Below are positions 1 through 12,058 of a stretch of 64,000 nt of DNA, piece by piece. The notes below the pieces were generated by a model. The model had not been told where the DNA came from, searched no databases, and saw only the letters and a program-made list of their open reading frames with translations. The DNA lies in contig CP136069.1 of NCBI GenBank assembly GCA_032622095.1, positions 158,273,043-158,337,042 on the forward strand, read 5' to 3'. The stretch comes from Siphonodentalium dalli (lineage: Eukaryota > Mollusca > Scaphopoda > Gadilida > Siphonodentaliidae). The translations under genes and the position numbers were made by a program. Every line of letters starts with the position of its first letter. Position 1 is the first letter of the stretch.

Positions 1-1690
1 CTGGTCTGGACCAGGCTTCGCGCAAACTATAGTCTAGACCAGGCCCAAACCACGGTGATCGCGATGTGTTACCATGCTTCGGGGCGAGAAAGCTGGGATT
101 ATTTTTCCGCACTGGTCCGTATTCTCGTCTTTTTGAAACTCAGGTTTACGTAAACCAAGCCTTCTGATTGTCACTCATGCCTGTGTCGGCCTGTTCATAA
201 TTCAAACCATGTGGTAACGTACAAGTCCTGGTAACAGAAACATATGTATTTTCTGGAAGCATTTATCTTTATGTTAACCAAATAGGAATTGTGTTTTATT
301 GATATGCCGTGTAGAGGAAAGATTATAATTATATATGAACTGGACAAAATTTAATATCATCGATAATTATGTGTGTTATAGGTACCTAGTACCCCCGGGT
401 CTGAGATTTTTGTATAAACCGAGACTTGAACCTGAGACGAGAATACCTATTTCTGGTTTCGCAGTAACGAACTAGATTGGTAATTTGATTGTAAATCATG
501 CGTGCGTTTGTCCGGCTTTACAGAGGGGTTTTATGTATAACATCATTGCCTTGTTTGAAAGCATCTTGCCTTTAGAAGGATTAAGTCAGATTTCCGTGCT
601 ATTATTTCTCGCACAATATGTTATCGATGGGTGTGGTTGACACGAATAAATAGGAAATGGTATAACAGTTTTGCAATCGGAATGTAATCCGCATTGGATG
701 CGGGTGTCTTTCGTTCCATGTTTCTTAAATTAATTGAGGTCGGAGCTAAAGTACTAATTCGCCATTTGAGAATAAATTATTGCTGGACTGAATTTACAAT
801 ATAACAGCAAAAACTCTCAAAAGTATATAAAGACAAAACGAAAAATTGTGGTTCAAAATATGGAAATGTCCGATTAAATTTAATTAAATTAAATTAAATG
901 GGAACCCTGCTCTTGATTAATGCACTATTTGGTCCCGTTTCTTAAGCCTTGACATTTGAGATTGGTTTATTTGTCATAATTTATCTTTAAACATGGATTT
1001 TGAAAACAATTACATAGCAATGGAATATCTGCTATCGGGAGTGTGATACAACTCACCCATTTGGATTTTGTTCTGATAATACCAGGGGGGTCTGCAATTG
1101 TTTTCCACACACTAGGCGGAGGTGGGTAGGTTGAGCAGCCGGACTTGTACATTTTTTTCCTGGCCCTATACATTTTTTCCTAGAGTAATTTATCTTCATA
1201 ATAATGTGACAAAATGTTTTAAGTGTGCTTCTATTATGTAATAGGTATGCATTTAACTCTTGGTAGAGGGGTTTGAGTTCATCGTCAGTTAATAGTGAGG
1301 GATGACACCAAGGGGTAATAACAAGTTCAGCTTGCTAAATGTTTTCATCGAGGATCTATCAATGCACATTGACATGGAAAGGCTCAGATTTAAACAGTTA
1401 TATTAAAAATCATTTGTTCACCATGATATCAATGAAAACATAACACAATAATAGATTCTTCAAATAAATGTAAACACTGAACTGAACTCTTCGAATAAAT
1501 ATAGACTGTTCAAAAAACCATAATAAAATAAAACAAAGGTGTTAAAACAAACTTTGACCGATTGCAACGATATTCGGTATATGGGTATAGAATCACCTCT
1601 ATTTATGAAAAATATGGCCGCTGGCAGACATATTGGATTTTACTCTTTGCATCACTAAATCCTTTTATAACATACTCCGCAGAGCTTATC
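1..1690. other. AT-rich stretch without a recognisable gene
   Basis: Both strands contain only short ORFs with no recognisable domain. A small AT-rich pentamer run (TTAAA-like) lies near 875-899. The 68-codon minus-strand ORF at 967-1173 has a proline run and no familiar motif, so I do not call it a gene. Confidence 0.6.
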
Positions 1691-1900
1691 CCTCATCCTA
1701 TCATCACAAACCTTCATATGGATCTTCAGTGTTACCTCTCGATTGGGTGCCTACCATTTTCCCCGGATTTAACTCTCCGTAAGACCAAATCATTTAGCAC
1801 AAATTACAGGTCTCATTTCTCACCCAATCGTCACCAATCTGTATATGGATCTTCGGAGTAACCTATAGATGGGAGCCTCCATTTTTTACCCAATTTGTTT
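1691..1900. repeat. Degenerate tandem duplication, about 125-bp period
   Basis: A block containing ATATGGATCTTC, then a stretch rich in TACC/GGGTGCC and ending in a CATTTT-CCC motif, occurs at about 1697-1770 and again at about 1822-1895. The shared word sits at 1717 and 1842. The copies are diverged and noncoding. Confidence 0.5.
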
Positions 1901-2825
1901 TTAAAACAAACATTTCTATCCATCAGCATACCCTACAGCCAACATTTATTGGATAATTATTTTTGAAACTTTACAGTCTTGTTGGTAAATAAAAGTAGGA
2001 ATGCTTCTATAATCATGATACGGAACATTCATCGGATAGGATCAGGAAAACTGAGCAAAATAGTCATTAGAAGCAGTTTGGAGGGGGTGGGTCCCTATCC
2101 CAGAATCGGAAAAAAATAAAAAAGCGCATAGTGTCCGGTATCTATAATTCGCATTTTTTCTTTAGAAAAGAAGCTATAATAAAACTCTGGTGAAGGTTCC
2201 GGTTCTCTGTTGAGGACTCCGATTCTTTGCAATTTACTCGCGGTGGCTCCGGTTCTCTACATATGGGCGGAGTAGATGTTAGATGTCCACATCTAACGCC
2301 AGCCAAAGTCATGTTCAAACAATTATTGGGCTAAAACAAGATATTGTGTTGGGTTCATATTACCTAAATATTATTATCTGCTCACAAATATAACATCTAT
2401 TTTCACAAAGTTACGACATGCAAACAATTACTGAGCACATATCATATTGTTGTTTCTTACGGACATTATTTCTCTTCGCGCACACGTACATTTGACATAT
2501 CTAGTTCCTATAGTTTCTGTAATACTTGACAGGTATACCATAAGAAGTTTCAACCAAAGGTTCATAAATTTAGCATATGTCTCTGGGCTATAGTTGTTTT
2601 GCTATATTGTAAGTACAAACTGGCACAGGAATTGTGACTATTATTAGAACTGAATAACATTTTTGAAAGCAATTTTATATTATTATAATTTTAAGTGAAT
2701 TGTATGTAATAGTATGCGTTTCTATTGTTAATGTTTAGGCGCAGTGAAGCAAATATGTCTGCCAACGAGTTTAGTTTTCTTTTTGTCCCCCGATTTGTTT
2801 TGGGGAGACTATTAAAATAGACGGT

Positions 2826-2846
2826 GTCCGTCCGTCCGTCCGTCTA
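2826..2846. repeat. (GTCC)n microsatellite
   Basis: About four to five consecutive GTCC units, followed by GTCTATGG. Short GTCC runs of this kind are embedded in many invertebrate dispersed repeats. Confidence 0.8.
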
Positions 2847-2885
2847 TGGAGTTGTCGGGACGCCCATGCGTCCCTCCGAGCGGAA

Positions 2886-3130
2886 AGTTTCCGGATCAGA
2901 ACTTTATTTGGGCTACGGATCGAAACCAAATTTGGTATGTGAGTTTAGGAGCTCGAAATATAGGTCAAGTTCGGTCCGCCCACTTTTGCCGTAGTTATGG
3001 CCTCTTTTTCGACTTAGAATTTTGTCGTTTTGAGGTTTCCGGATGATAACTTTAGTTTATGTGATCTGATCTGAACCAAATTTTGTATGTGATTTTATGA
3101 GCTCCAAATACAGGTCAAGTTCGAATATGG
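2886..3130. repeat. Two-copy tandem block, about 150-bp period
   Basis: GTTTCCGGAT...AACTTTA...GAACCAAATTT...GGTCAAGTTCG occurs at about 2886-2972 and about 3037-3125, each followed by a GGTTCGGTCCGCCCA-like word. The copies differ by substitutions and small indels. Confidence 0.65.
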
Positions 3131-3845
3131 GTTCGGTCCGCCCAGTTGGCCTCTGATTGATTTAGAGAGCCGCCAGTTCTTCTAAACAATAACTTCCATC
3201 TTTTTCGTAAAATATAGACTTTCGGTTCTATCTATAGCGATGACATAAACATCTGGTCATTAATATTAACGACCAGTATAGGACGCTATACTTTGTGTAA
3301 ATTTTGTAATTGCAATTAAGTGTTCTTTGAACAAGCTGCATTATATACGTGTCAATGGATCTGAATACACATGTCAATGCATATGGCCGCCGCTCATCAT
3401 GTGTCAGGTTTATTACTAATATATAATGTAGTTATATTGGCAGAAATCAAGCGGACGGCATATACTACTTTATCTAATGGAGAGAATCGAGCTATTTGCA
3501 GAGAACCGAGCGCTCGGTAGAGAATCGGAGTCCTCAGCAGAGAATCGGAATAGGAAAATAGAAAGTCAATTTCTGTGTATTTCGGGTTAATTTTTTACTC
3601 TTTTTTTTTACACAGACTGATGGCCAGTGACAATAGTTTCACGATAGCGTTATGAAACTCAGGAAACACTCTTCTAATTTGTTGTTTTTTTTACGTTTTA
3701 TGCTGCGATTGCTCGATAGAGAATCGGAATCGTGGCTCAAAAATGCTCACGAAACTCGGTAGAAAACCAAATCGCCAGGAGTAGTTCCCCCACAGTGGTT
3801 GACGAAGCTGGTTCGAGTGCCGACAAGCGCGGATTCGCGATCCAC

Positions 3846-4080
3846 TCTAAGTGAGGATAATCTGATTCGTGAATCTGGGCAAGTTTGTCGGTCCCTTTCC
3901 GGGTTCTGTGGTTTCTACACACAGCGGAGTGATTTCTCGGTGAAATTTACTCGCTGCGTAGACATTCCTCCACCCGTAAAACTGATAATGTCGTGACATC
4001 CCCATAGGGGGTGAGAAATCCGCACCAACCCTGCCCCGTGATCCCTGTCGAGCGGCGACGGCATGCAGATACCGCTATAC
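3846..4080. repeat. Dispersed repeat, copy 1 (second copy at 8900)
   Basis: About 235 bp, beginning CTAAGTGAGGATAA and ending GATACCGCTATAC, matches 8900-9136 along most of its length in the same orientation. Shared landmarks are GGGCAAGTTTGTCGGT, TTTCTACACACAGCGGAGTG and CCCTGCCCCGTGATCCCTG. A similar peptide is readable from both copies, but neither frame is long and both sit in repeat DNA, so I treat it as an interspersed repeat rather than an exon. Confidence 0.7.
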
Positions 4081-4901
4081 AAAATTATATTAAGACAAAA
4101 CGAAAAATTCAACTTATTGCAAATTCGCAAGTCCGCGAAATTACATTGCAGCCCCACCTGTCACCCACTCACCCCAATGAATTGAAAATAGGTACCTCAT
4201 TATTTCCAATTGTTGGAAATTCCCACCTGATATCCCCTATACTAATGTTTCGAAATGTTTTCAACTGATAACCATTTCAGTTCAAATATTTGACCGAAAT
4301 TAGGAAACGAGTCGAGTTTTGGTACCGGTACAAAAAAAAAAAATATTTGATGTTCCAAAATCACAGAAATAAAACAATTTCAAATTATGTTTGTCAGGTT
4401 CTTCCATGTAATTTACCAGGAATGCATGCCATTTCCAGCTGCTATAGTTTGACCAAAGATTGGTTGCGACGACATACTATAATATATTAGACATGGTGTA
4501 AACATTTAGTACATGAATAGACCAATCCATTACCTGTCTCCTTACAACTCCACGACGGGACGCGACTCGAGTAATGCAAGCATAATATTGCTTGCTTTGT
4601 CGCACCATTTTATATTATGTCCACCGATGAAAAGGTCACTTGTGGAGACGGCATATATAAGCCATATAGGTTTATGGCCGAATCCACTCCCATACACAAG
4701 GAACATGGTAACATGAATTATCAATATATTATATTGTAACAAATTATTATTGGGAATAAATATTATTAAACCAACCATGATTATTTTTAGGAAACCCGAT
4801 GTTCCAACTTTAAAACACCAAGTTCACAACATGACTTAAATATAAGACATGGACTTGACAATTTGATCCGTTACCGTACAGTCATAATAGCGATCCACGC
4901 T

Positions 4902-5340
4902 AAGGGCGCGTACACATGGCCAGCAAGAAAATATCAGGTATGCCCCATGTGACTTACTTGACCAATGAAATAAATAATACCGGAAAATATCAGACGAAGG
5001 CAGCGCGCTGATATTTTATCGCCAATTGGTGATATGTGTTCACCTTGATAGGTGGTCATCGGTATCCGTTATGATCGTAACAATTCAAACGCTCGAGTTA
5101 TGATCCATCAATAGTATCTTCTGTTTCAACATAACGTATTTCCATGTTATATTGGTTGTCAGAACCGCTGATGTATTATATATATACATGTATACACGTG
5201 TGTGCAGAGACGTGGCGACAGGGTGGGGGTGTTGGGGGTGTCTCACCCCCCCCCCCCAACTTTGGTCAAATTTTTCAACAGATGGAAATTTTATACCTGC
5301 CAAAACATTAGTTGGAAATTTCACACGAACAATAGTTTGA
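4902..5340. repeat. Dispersed repeat, copy 1 (related copy at 6017)
   Basis: Begins with AGGGCGCGTACACATGG and CAGCAAGAAAATATCAGG. It resembles 6017-6370 over CATGTGACTT..TTGACCAATGAAA, a GATAT..TTATCGC word, a GGT.ATCGGTA word and the final GAGACGT. The first 30 bp recur reverse-complemented at 8873-8902, which suggests a terminal inverted repeat of a MITE family. From about 5205 it runs into a low-complexity GGGTGT/CCCCC tract. Confidence 0.55.
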
Positions 5341-5745
5341 AAATGTTCTTGTAGTTTGATTTTCAAAAATTTTCGTGGGGGGAATTAATTGTTTTTGGAC
5401 CAATATTTGCATATTTTCCAATTTTTGGTAAAAATAATATGGTCTGAAATGGTTATCAGTTGGAAACTTTCCAACCTCAGGGGGGTGTCAGGTTTGAAAT
5501 TTCCAACTCTAGGAATGCTTGAGGATAGTCTAGACGGTAGGATTTTGCTATTTTCTTGTTAAGATTACAATATTTTCGCACACCGGGCCGAACCATGGTC
5601 TAATATTAGGTCTAAGAGCACTGAGGTGCAAGAGGGTGCAAATGGAATTATGGAAAACTTGTGTTTGGTCTGATTATGATGCAAGGGGGGTGCAGTTGGA
5701 ATTTCCCAATGTGGACACCCCCCCCCCCCAACGGAAACCCTATAG
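5205..5745. repeat. C/G-tract dispersed repeat with TTTCCAACT words
   Basis: GACGTGGCGACAGGG, a long C run, then CAA.TTTGGTCAAA.TTTTCAA occurs here and again at about 49429-49500. GACGTAGCTACGGGG followed by TTGAATTTCCCAACTG near 45078-45140 belongs to the same family. A second C run with the same TTCCAA words occurs at 5685-5735. It is noncoding. Confidence 0.55.
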
Positions 5746-5879
5746 CCACGTTCCTGCGTGTATGGGGATGCTTTATATTTGGTACAGCACATGCTTGATT
5801 TAGTTGTTTTACTTTAATTTGGACTGTATATACGTTTCGAATAAGAAATTGTTGGCGGCTCCTCGCTCTTCTCGCATGT

Positions 5880-6770
5880 GGGATGTGGCCCAGGGCCCTA
5901 TACTATAGAACACAATTATTGTAATCACAAGCTTCTGTGGGGCACACAAAAGGTGTCGATTACCATAGACCTCCACTCTTATTCTAACAGTGTGTAGGCG
6001 ACTTCTTGTAATTCCGCGTTCACATGCATGGTGACCAATAAAATAATAGGTTTTTCACATGTGACTTGATTGACCAATGAAAAAAATGATTCATCGGAGA
6101 CACTCATTGATATGTTATCGCTAGTGCATGGGTGAGCCGTGTTCAATTTGATTAGTGGTAATCGGTAGCCTTTAAATAATCGCTCAGTGAGTACACCGCA
6201 ACCGTTCGTGCATTGTGTTATATTTCATCAATGGTTATCGTCTGTTCCAACAATTCAAGTCGTACGATGTATTTCAATTTCTAGTTGGTTTGTCATTCAG
6301 AATCGCTGGAGTATTCTATTGATAATATGTACAAGAGACGTAGCTAGAAGGTCTCAGGTGCAGGTTTAAACTCCAAGTTATGTACCCCCAAAGGAGACCA
6401 TCTAACAACGTCCCTGCGCGAATGTCATAATTGGTCAAACCCAATCACCCATCGGCAATGAGCCCACAAGCACATGAGTACACTATTACAATACAATGGT
6501 CTATTGCACTTGTCCGCCTACTGTGTACCTCCCATAACCTTGTGATTACAATTATTATGGTCCATAGTATCGGGCCCAGGGGCCTATACTATATATTTAC
6601 AATAGCCGTGTTACTCCACGTGAACAAACTGTCGAATACTATGGGTACGATAATTTACAAGTGTGTGCGACTCCCCGTCATTTACAAGAACAGACAAAAT
6701 CCAGTACTATGGATCTTCGTTCTCTACGCATGGAGGCGAACGCTTGTTAATGGATAAAGGGAACTTATCT
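5880..6770. repeat. Dispersed repeat region with CTATACTATAGAACAC words and a 4.9-kb repeat copy
   Basis: GGCCCAGGGCCCTATACTATAG at about 5887 recurs as GGCCCAGGGGCCTATACTATA near 6570 and inverted as TATAGTATAGGCCCCAGG near 8533. At 6017-6370 lies the diverged second copy of the 4.9-kb repeat. The 108-codon plus-strand ORF at 6431-6757 lies across the repeat words and has no recognisable domain. Confidence 0.45.
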
Positions 6771-8220
6771 AATATTATACATAAACGGATATAGTAATGT
6801 CTATATATATATATATATTTGAGTCATTTGGCGGGTGGTTTAGTGGATGTATAAAGTCAATGTTATGATAGGCAATGGGGAACACGAAAACTACTTGCGT
6901 GCACCATAATCCCAATGGCACAAGCATCGCGAAAATACACAAACGATTACAACATTTTACGCTGAACACGAGTACAAAATATCGTAAGCGAAAACTCTCT
7001 TTATAAGAGATAGATGTTTTATTGACCTACATCATAGAAGACAATATATAGCTTTTCATGACTTCTCTTGTATTTACATGGTTCATGGTAAAATATATTT
7101 AACGATGTATGTACGAACACAAAGGGATAGAGACGGATAGAGTGATCACAATAAACCCCATCGACAGAAAAACCTACACATGGTGATTATAGTGTCATAT
7201 TGAGCAGGGAAATTTTAACTGGTTGTCGTATACGTACGATTTCGATACATGTACAATGCAATTGAAAACAAACTGAATTGCCGGAGATAATAGACTGATA
7301 AAAATATTTCCAAGTTAAAAGGGTGAAAATATATATTTCAAGTATATTTTCCAACGGGTCGGTGTAACTTTTTGTTTAAGTAGAAACTTAGATTTAACAA
7401 CCAAAATTACACTGAATGTAGGAAAACATCATACTAGTGGTATAAATTATAATTTGCAGTTACATTAGCTGGAAAATTTAGTCATTGTAATGATTATAAC
7501 CTATTCTCCAGTCTTAATTTTTAAATTCAGTACCATTTTCTACCATGGAATCGCGGTAACATTCACGTATAAGGTCTCCGCTGCCCGATTACACCTCCTC
7601 TCTGAACCAGAAAACTATATTTGCACCCCATTCGGTTGAAATTCAGCAATGGTTACTCAAGATTTCCAACTGTTAGAAATCCCCAAACCAACAATTCCAA
7701 CCGATCGAAACTTCTCAACGAATTGCCATTTACCCCCATAAATCAATCATCACTAACTTTGGGACGAAGATCATTGTGATGCGCCAACACCCATTGAACG
7801 TCGCTGCATGACATTCCCAATTGTTGAGTATTTTGCTGAGAATCGCCCCCCGTCACAACATAATTTATGTGGAATCCCTTATTTATCAAAGCCAATTTGT
7901 CTATGTTTATGAACCCCATCTCAAAATATACCTATCTACACCATGCGTAATTTGAACCCAATATGACTACGACTGTATTGACCCGGTGAAACTTAGCACG
8001 TCGAGAAAGGGTTATGGCAAGAGTGCGCAATACACAAAGCGATAATCAGACATATCGACATTCGCACGCGTTTCATTGCGGTGACAACCACTGATTCAGC
8101 CTCGCATACTTGTAATGTTAACACCGTGCTCTACCCGATTTATGTTTTGTCTGTACTATGGCACTCCCTAAGTTGGTAATTTATCAGCCCGTCAAGCGAG
8201 TTCTTGTTTTTCCCCAAGTT
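6770..8220. other. AT-rich stretch without a recognisable gene
   Basis: Contains a short TA dinucleotide run near 6804-6818. Otherwise it is unique-looking AT-rich sequence with TTTCCAACTG-type words near 7665-7720. No ORF with a recognisable domain. Confidence 0.55.
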
Positions 8221-8560
8221 AGACAATTCGAGTACTATAGAATAACAAAAAGATGCAGCGTTGGGACACTCCAAACACCACAAAAACCGAGCAGCTTGCT
8301 GCTGAAATGAATCCCAGTTACATAATGGCTCTCCCCGGACATTATATAAGTCAGTTCACAACGATGTATGGTGTGAAAAAGGGTAATCGCCTATTGTTAA
8401 ATTCCAATATCCAATGCAAGGAATTTACAAGAACACAATTGCTCGAGTACTATAGAACACAAGTCTAGCTTTACTAGACTGGGAAATTACCGACTAACGC
8501 TGTACACGTGGAGAAACACTGATATTGTAAATCTATAGTATAGGCCCCAGGACCGAACCC
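8220..8560. repeat. Repeats of the TCGAGTACTATAGAA word
   Basis: TTCGAGTACTATAGAATAAC at about 8227 and CTCGAGTACTATAGAACACAA at about 8442 bracket a 71-codon ORF with no familiar domain. The ORF lies between repeat words and is probably not a gene. Confidence 0.4.
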
Positions 8561-8822
8561 ACCGACGTCTGTTTAGATGTCCTTTCTTGTGTTCATGAAG
8601 AACATACATCCCTACTCCAACGACGAGGGCGCGTTCCCTTCTCGTTAAAATAGGTGGCATTTAAAATTTTCCATAACACTTTATAACTCTATGAATATTC
8701 GATATGGACTATAGGTTGTTTGTCCGCAGTAATTCACTGCAACAAACACGACTAACGCTAGTCACATTGAGCTCAATCAACGCCATATAACCCGTCGCTT
8801 TCTCACGGGCGTAATCTTTGCA

Positions 8823-8902
8823 GCAAGAAAATATCAGAGTACAATTGTACCTGATATTTTCTTGCAGATATTTTCTTGCAGCTTCATGTGTACGCGCCCT
8901 AA
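8823..8902. repeat. Hairpin built from AAGAAAATATCAG plus MITE end
   Basis: GCAAGAAAATATCAG at 8823 is followed, across a GTACAATTGTAC palindrome, by its reverse complement ending at 8865. A second partial arm follows. The segment ends CATGTGTACGCGCCCT, which is the reverse complement of the sequence at 4902. It looks like the end of a MITE whose other end type is at 4902. Confidence 0.55.
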
Positions 8903-9136
8903 GTGAGGACAACCTTATTCGTGTATCTGGGCAAGTTTGTCGGTTACTTTCCGGGGTAGGTGGTTTCTACACACAGCGGAGTGATTTATCGGTGAAATTT
9001 ACTCTCGATCTGCGTTGACTTTTCCCCACCAATAAAAGTGATAGCGTCGTGACATCCGCATAGAGGGTGAGAAATCCGCACCACCCCTGCCCCGTGATCC
9101 CTGCCTAATGGCGACGGCAGACAGGTACCGCTATAC
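8900..9136. repeat. Dispersed repeat, copy 2 (first copy at 3846)
   Basis: Same order and orientation of landmarks as 3846-4080, including GGGCAAGTTTGTCGGT and TACCGCTATACAA, with substitutions and one small internal rearrangement around 9005-9030. It lies directly after the MITE-like end at 8902, in contrast to copy 1. Confidence 0.7.
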
Positions 9137-9703
9137 AATACGGAGATAAGCCGCTTACACGTGCTCAGGTTTGGCGACACCAACAATACAATCTCGATCC
9201 AGTGCGCAACACGTTTTTGTCCATAGATTGTTACGCGCGCGCCGCGTGTATACTGTTGTACAAATTTCAGATAGCTGTGGTCCTATGGGCGCTTTATTTA
9301 TAGATAATTGATTTTTCCAGTTTAAAAATCGAACTGCGCGACCAGGAGGCCGAGTCCGGTAAAAAGGTGTAGTTGGGAATATCAATTTCGTTTATTGTCC
9401 TTTACATTATTATTATGTGAATAATGTTGATTTTTATAGATATTTTTCGTTCTGCAGACCACTGATTGTTGTGGTCGGAGAGAGTAGTAAATGAATTTCG
9501 AAGTACAATTGTTAGTCGCGCTCGTATGTCGAACGAAAGAACCCCTCTTTTCCGTTTGCACATCCCGGGGAAGCCATGGGAAATCCTGCCACCTGATTGG
9601 CTGGCGTCTTTAAAAAACGCCAGCTTTTGTATACAAATAAACAAGTGCAACATCTTATTTTAGCTTATGGGCGTGGATAATCGATAACATAATTACTTCG
9701 CGC

Positions 9704-9976
9704 ATGAGCATTCCAAACAGGAATCTCTTCCGCTTTACATTGTTTTCACCAGAAACAAAGCGGAAAATATTTGAGAATAATCGATTAAAGTGTGTTCTAT
9801 TGCAACTACTACGAACAATGAAGGATAAATACCGGAGGGAAATCGTGAGATCATGGATCCGATATAAATTGAAAGTATATCTTAAAGATCACGTCGAATA
9901 CCATTTTGTTATACACACTTTTGCTGTATTTCAACCCTGTCCATTAAAAGTGAAACTTCGTGGAAATGTTTTTTAA
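9704..9976 (+). CDS. Unassigned 90-residue ORF, weakly LYR-like
   Basis: I do not recognise this gene with certainty. It is a basic, single-frame ORF. The centre (about residues 28-55) reads like the arginine-rich helix region of small LYR-family mitochondrial assembly factors: a leucine stretch, then LLRTM, then YRREIVRSWIR. The upstream 200 bp hold an inverted CCAAT word (GATTGGCTGG near 9595) and a small hairpin, CTGGCGT...AACGCCAG. The C-terminal part has no family resemblance and no splice site is obvious. It could be a chance ORF or a decayed copy. The LYR suggestion is my inference from pattern only. Confidence 0.2.
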   Translation: MSIPNRNLFRFTLFSPETKRKIFENNRLKCVLLQLLRTMKDKYRREIVRSWIRYKLKVYLKDHVEYHFVIHTFAVFQPCPLKVKLRGNVF

Positions 9977-10539
9977 TTTCAGAAATTCGAGCTTTTGGGG
10001 GCGGACGCCTGATACCATTTATGTGTGGCAGACTTACAACTATTGCAGCCACATGAAAATGGCCACAATTAAAATAGAAAGCATGCAATATTTATATTGC
10101 TGATGCATTAGTCGATGACTTTCAGTTGCATTTAAGTTGTTTTTTTAATTTTTGGGTTCATATCCTTACATGAAATGAGCATTAATTGTTAAAAATGGAT
10201 ATTTACCAATCTAGCACACTCGAGTTCGAATTTCAACAACTCCTTCAAAATAACCAGATGTGGCATGAAACCAATGTATCAGTTTGTTTTCTCATATATC
10301 CCTGAGTGACTTTTAGCATACTTTGAAAAGATTGTTTGCAGGAAATGTTTGTAATATCACAATGTAAGTGTTTTTTAACCCTTTACCCAACAAAACGGCC
10401 AAAAACGCCCAAATAAAGCTTCAACAGCCTAAAATAGCTTCGGTCTGTCTCAATAACACCATACAAATATGGATACAAATATGGATATCATTGGAACCGG
10501 TTCATTGACCACATTGTGATGGTTACAGTTATGCCCTAT

Positions 10540-10608
10540 GCCAATGCATCCTCTTATATATGCGAGTCGACCATAGGTCGCCTCGCATATATAAGAGAAT
10601 GCATTGGC
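10540..10608. repeat. Left internal hairpin of MITE copy 1
   Basis: Near-perfect inverted repeat with arms starting GCCAATGCAT and closing on ATGCATTGGC, around an asymmetric centre GTCGACCATAGGTCGCC. One arm carries a single C for T difference (CATCCTC instead of CATTCTC). Confidence 0.85.
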
Positions 10609-10748
10609 CAAAAAAAATCTTTTTTAACACATTTTACCATTTTTCTTACATTCTTTAACAATTTTATAATTTTTTCTTACATTTTTTTACAATTTTTATA
10701 ATATTTTTGACATTCTTTGACAATTTTATCATTTTTAATATGTGTTAA

Positions 10749-10817
10749 GCCAATGCATTCTATTATATATGCGAGGCGACCTATGGTCGACTCGCATATA
10801 TAAGAGAATGCATTGGC
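10749..10817. repeat. Right internal hairpin of MITE copy 1
   Basis: Same arms as the left hairpin but with the centre GGCGACCTATGGTCGAC, the exact reverse complement of the left centre. The whole MITE is therefore a nested inverted structure. Confidence 0.85.
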
Positions 10818-10849
10818 ACATGGCCGTTCTGTTGGGTAAAGGGTTAAGA

Positions 10850-12050
10850 GTGACAGCCTTTCTCGTTTTTATAGGGAGGGCTATCACTTTCTCAAGTTTT
10901 CAAAAATGGCTCTGACAAAATTGGAATGAGTGGTGATTTTAAAATCATAATACAGCAATCTGTTTCCTTCAATTAATTTCATCATATTTTACTAATTTTT
11001 GTATACTTTATTCTTGTAAAATTAACATTGGTTGGAATTGCTTGACAATATAAATTTTCAAGTATGGGGGTGGGAACTTTAGCACGTAATCAAACATAAC
11101 CGAAATTGGAATAAAATGATTACCTAATTTTTATTTGGCATATGTCTTGGGATGACTATTAGCAAATTCTACAAGGATTAAAAACCACATTTTATCAATA
11201 TCTTAACTCAAAGTTGAGCAAAGTTCATCAATATCCGACAACTACAACCGGTATATCAGCGAGCTTGGATACAGTCCATGGAAATTGTACCGTTTCTGTA
11301 TTTCATGTTCAATTGTCAAAATAACTGTTCCTGTTGCCTCAACATGCTGTACATGCTACATGTATGTCCATGTATACTGGTATATGGCGTATCATATTAA
11401 ATGTTGTATCATTTGATAAACTATAACTCTACATGTACATTATATTTGTTTTTCAGAGAACGACCAAACACCCATACAGGTCTCAAACAAATGATCAATC
11501 TTTTATTTGAGTGCAGCACTTACATTTGAGGTTTGTTCGACACATTCTAAAATAAGATCTTAAGAATTATGCTATGCCCTACTCAGCTACTGTTAATATA
11601 TATTTCAGTGATATCGTCATCCTCAAATCTGCAAACCAGAATGAACATGCTGCCCCTACTCAACCAAATATGTAATTTATTGTAATGTACTTCCCATGTG
11701 ATTAGTTGTTAGTCGTCTGGTGTAAACAGCACCTACCTGTATTGCATGACTATCGATAAAGAGCTGTTTAAAATACACTCTGGATAAAGGTGCTGACTTT
11801 GTTATGACCAACATATTCAATCAGGACCCCCTGGAACAATATTTCGGACACCATAGACATAAAGGTGGCTCTAGCATCAATCCATTAGTGTACGATGTCA
11901 AAAACACCATGACACATCTAAGAGCCATTGGAAGTGTCAGGCTCTGACTCCAAAACATGGCAACACTGGTTGCAAACAGGATTCTGCACGATCAACTTAT
12001 AATTCTAAATTACCTCGAAGACAAATTAAGAAAGCAAAGTAGACACTACA
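10850..12050. other. AT-rich stretch without a recognisable gene
   Basis: No ORF with a domain and no long repeat was seen. Short CATGTACATGTA words near 11340-11440 form weak palindromes. Confidence 0.5.
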
Positions 12051-12058
12051 ATTAATTA

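Larger units (their letters stand above)
2190..3560. mobile_element. Possible element with inverted, internally repetitive arms
   Basis: The segment near 2192-2262 (GGTTCTCTGTTGAGGACTCC and similar words) reappears reverse-complemented near 3478-3556 (GGAGTCCTCAGCAGAGAATC). Each arm is built of repeated GATTCTCT/GGTTCTCT words. Between them lie the GTCC microsatellite and a duplicated 90-bp block. This layout suits a non-autonomous DNA transposon with subterminal repeats. No transposase is visible and no clear target-site duplication could be defined. Confidence 0.4.
10379..10843. mobile_element. TTAA-flanked MITE (piggyBac-like), copy 1
   Basis: The element runs from CCCTTTACCCAAC to GTTGGGTAAAGGG, its terminal inverted repeats, and has TTAA directly outside both ends (10375-10378 and 10844-10847). 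TTAA duplication and a CCC/GGG terminus are hallmarks of piggyBac-type transposition, so the family is probably mobilised by a piggyBac-like transposase encoded elsewhere. Inside are two roughly 69-bp hairpins (10540-10608 and 10749-10817) with arms GCCAATGCAT..CTCTTATATATGCGA. A run of TTCTTACATTCTTTAACAATTTTATAA-like units separates them. The two hairpins are reverse complements of each other. There is no coding capacity. Confidence 0.85.

Noticed and set aside
8818-9018. SEDNLIR..GQVCR peptide conserved between 3.85 and 8.9 kb
   Set aside because: Conservation follows from the dispersed repeat at DNA level, including its noncoding parts. Both frames are short.
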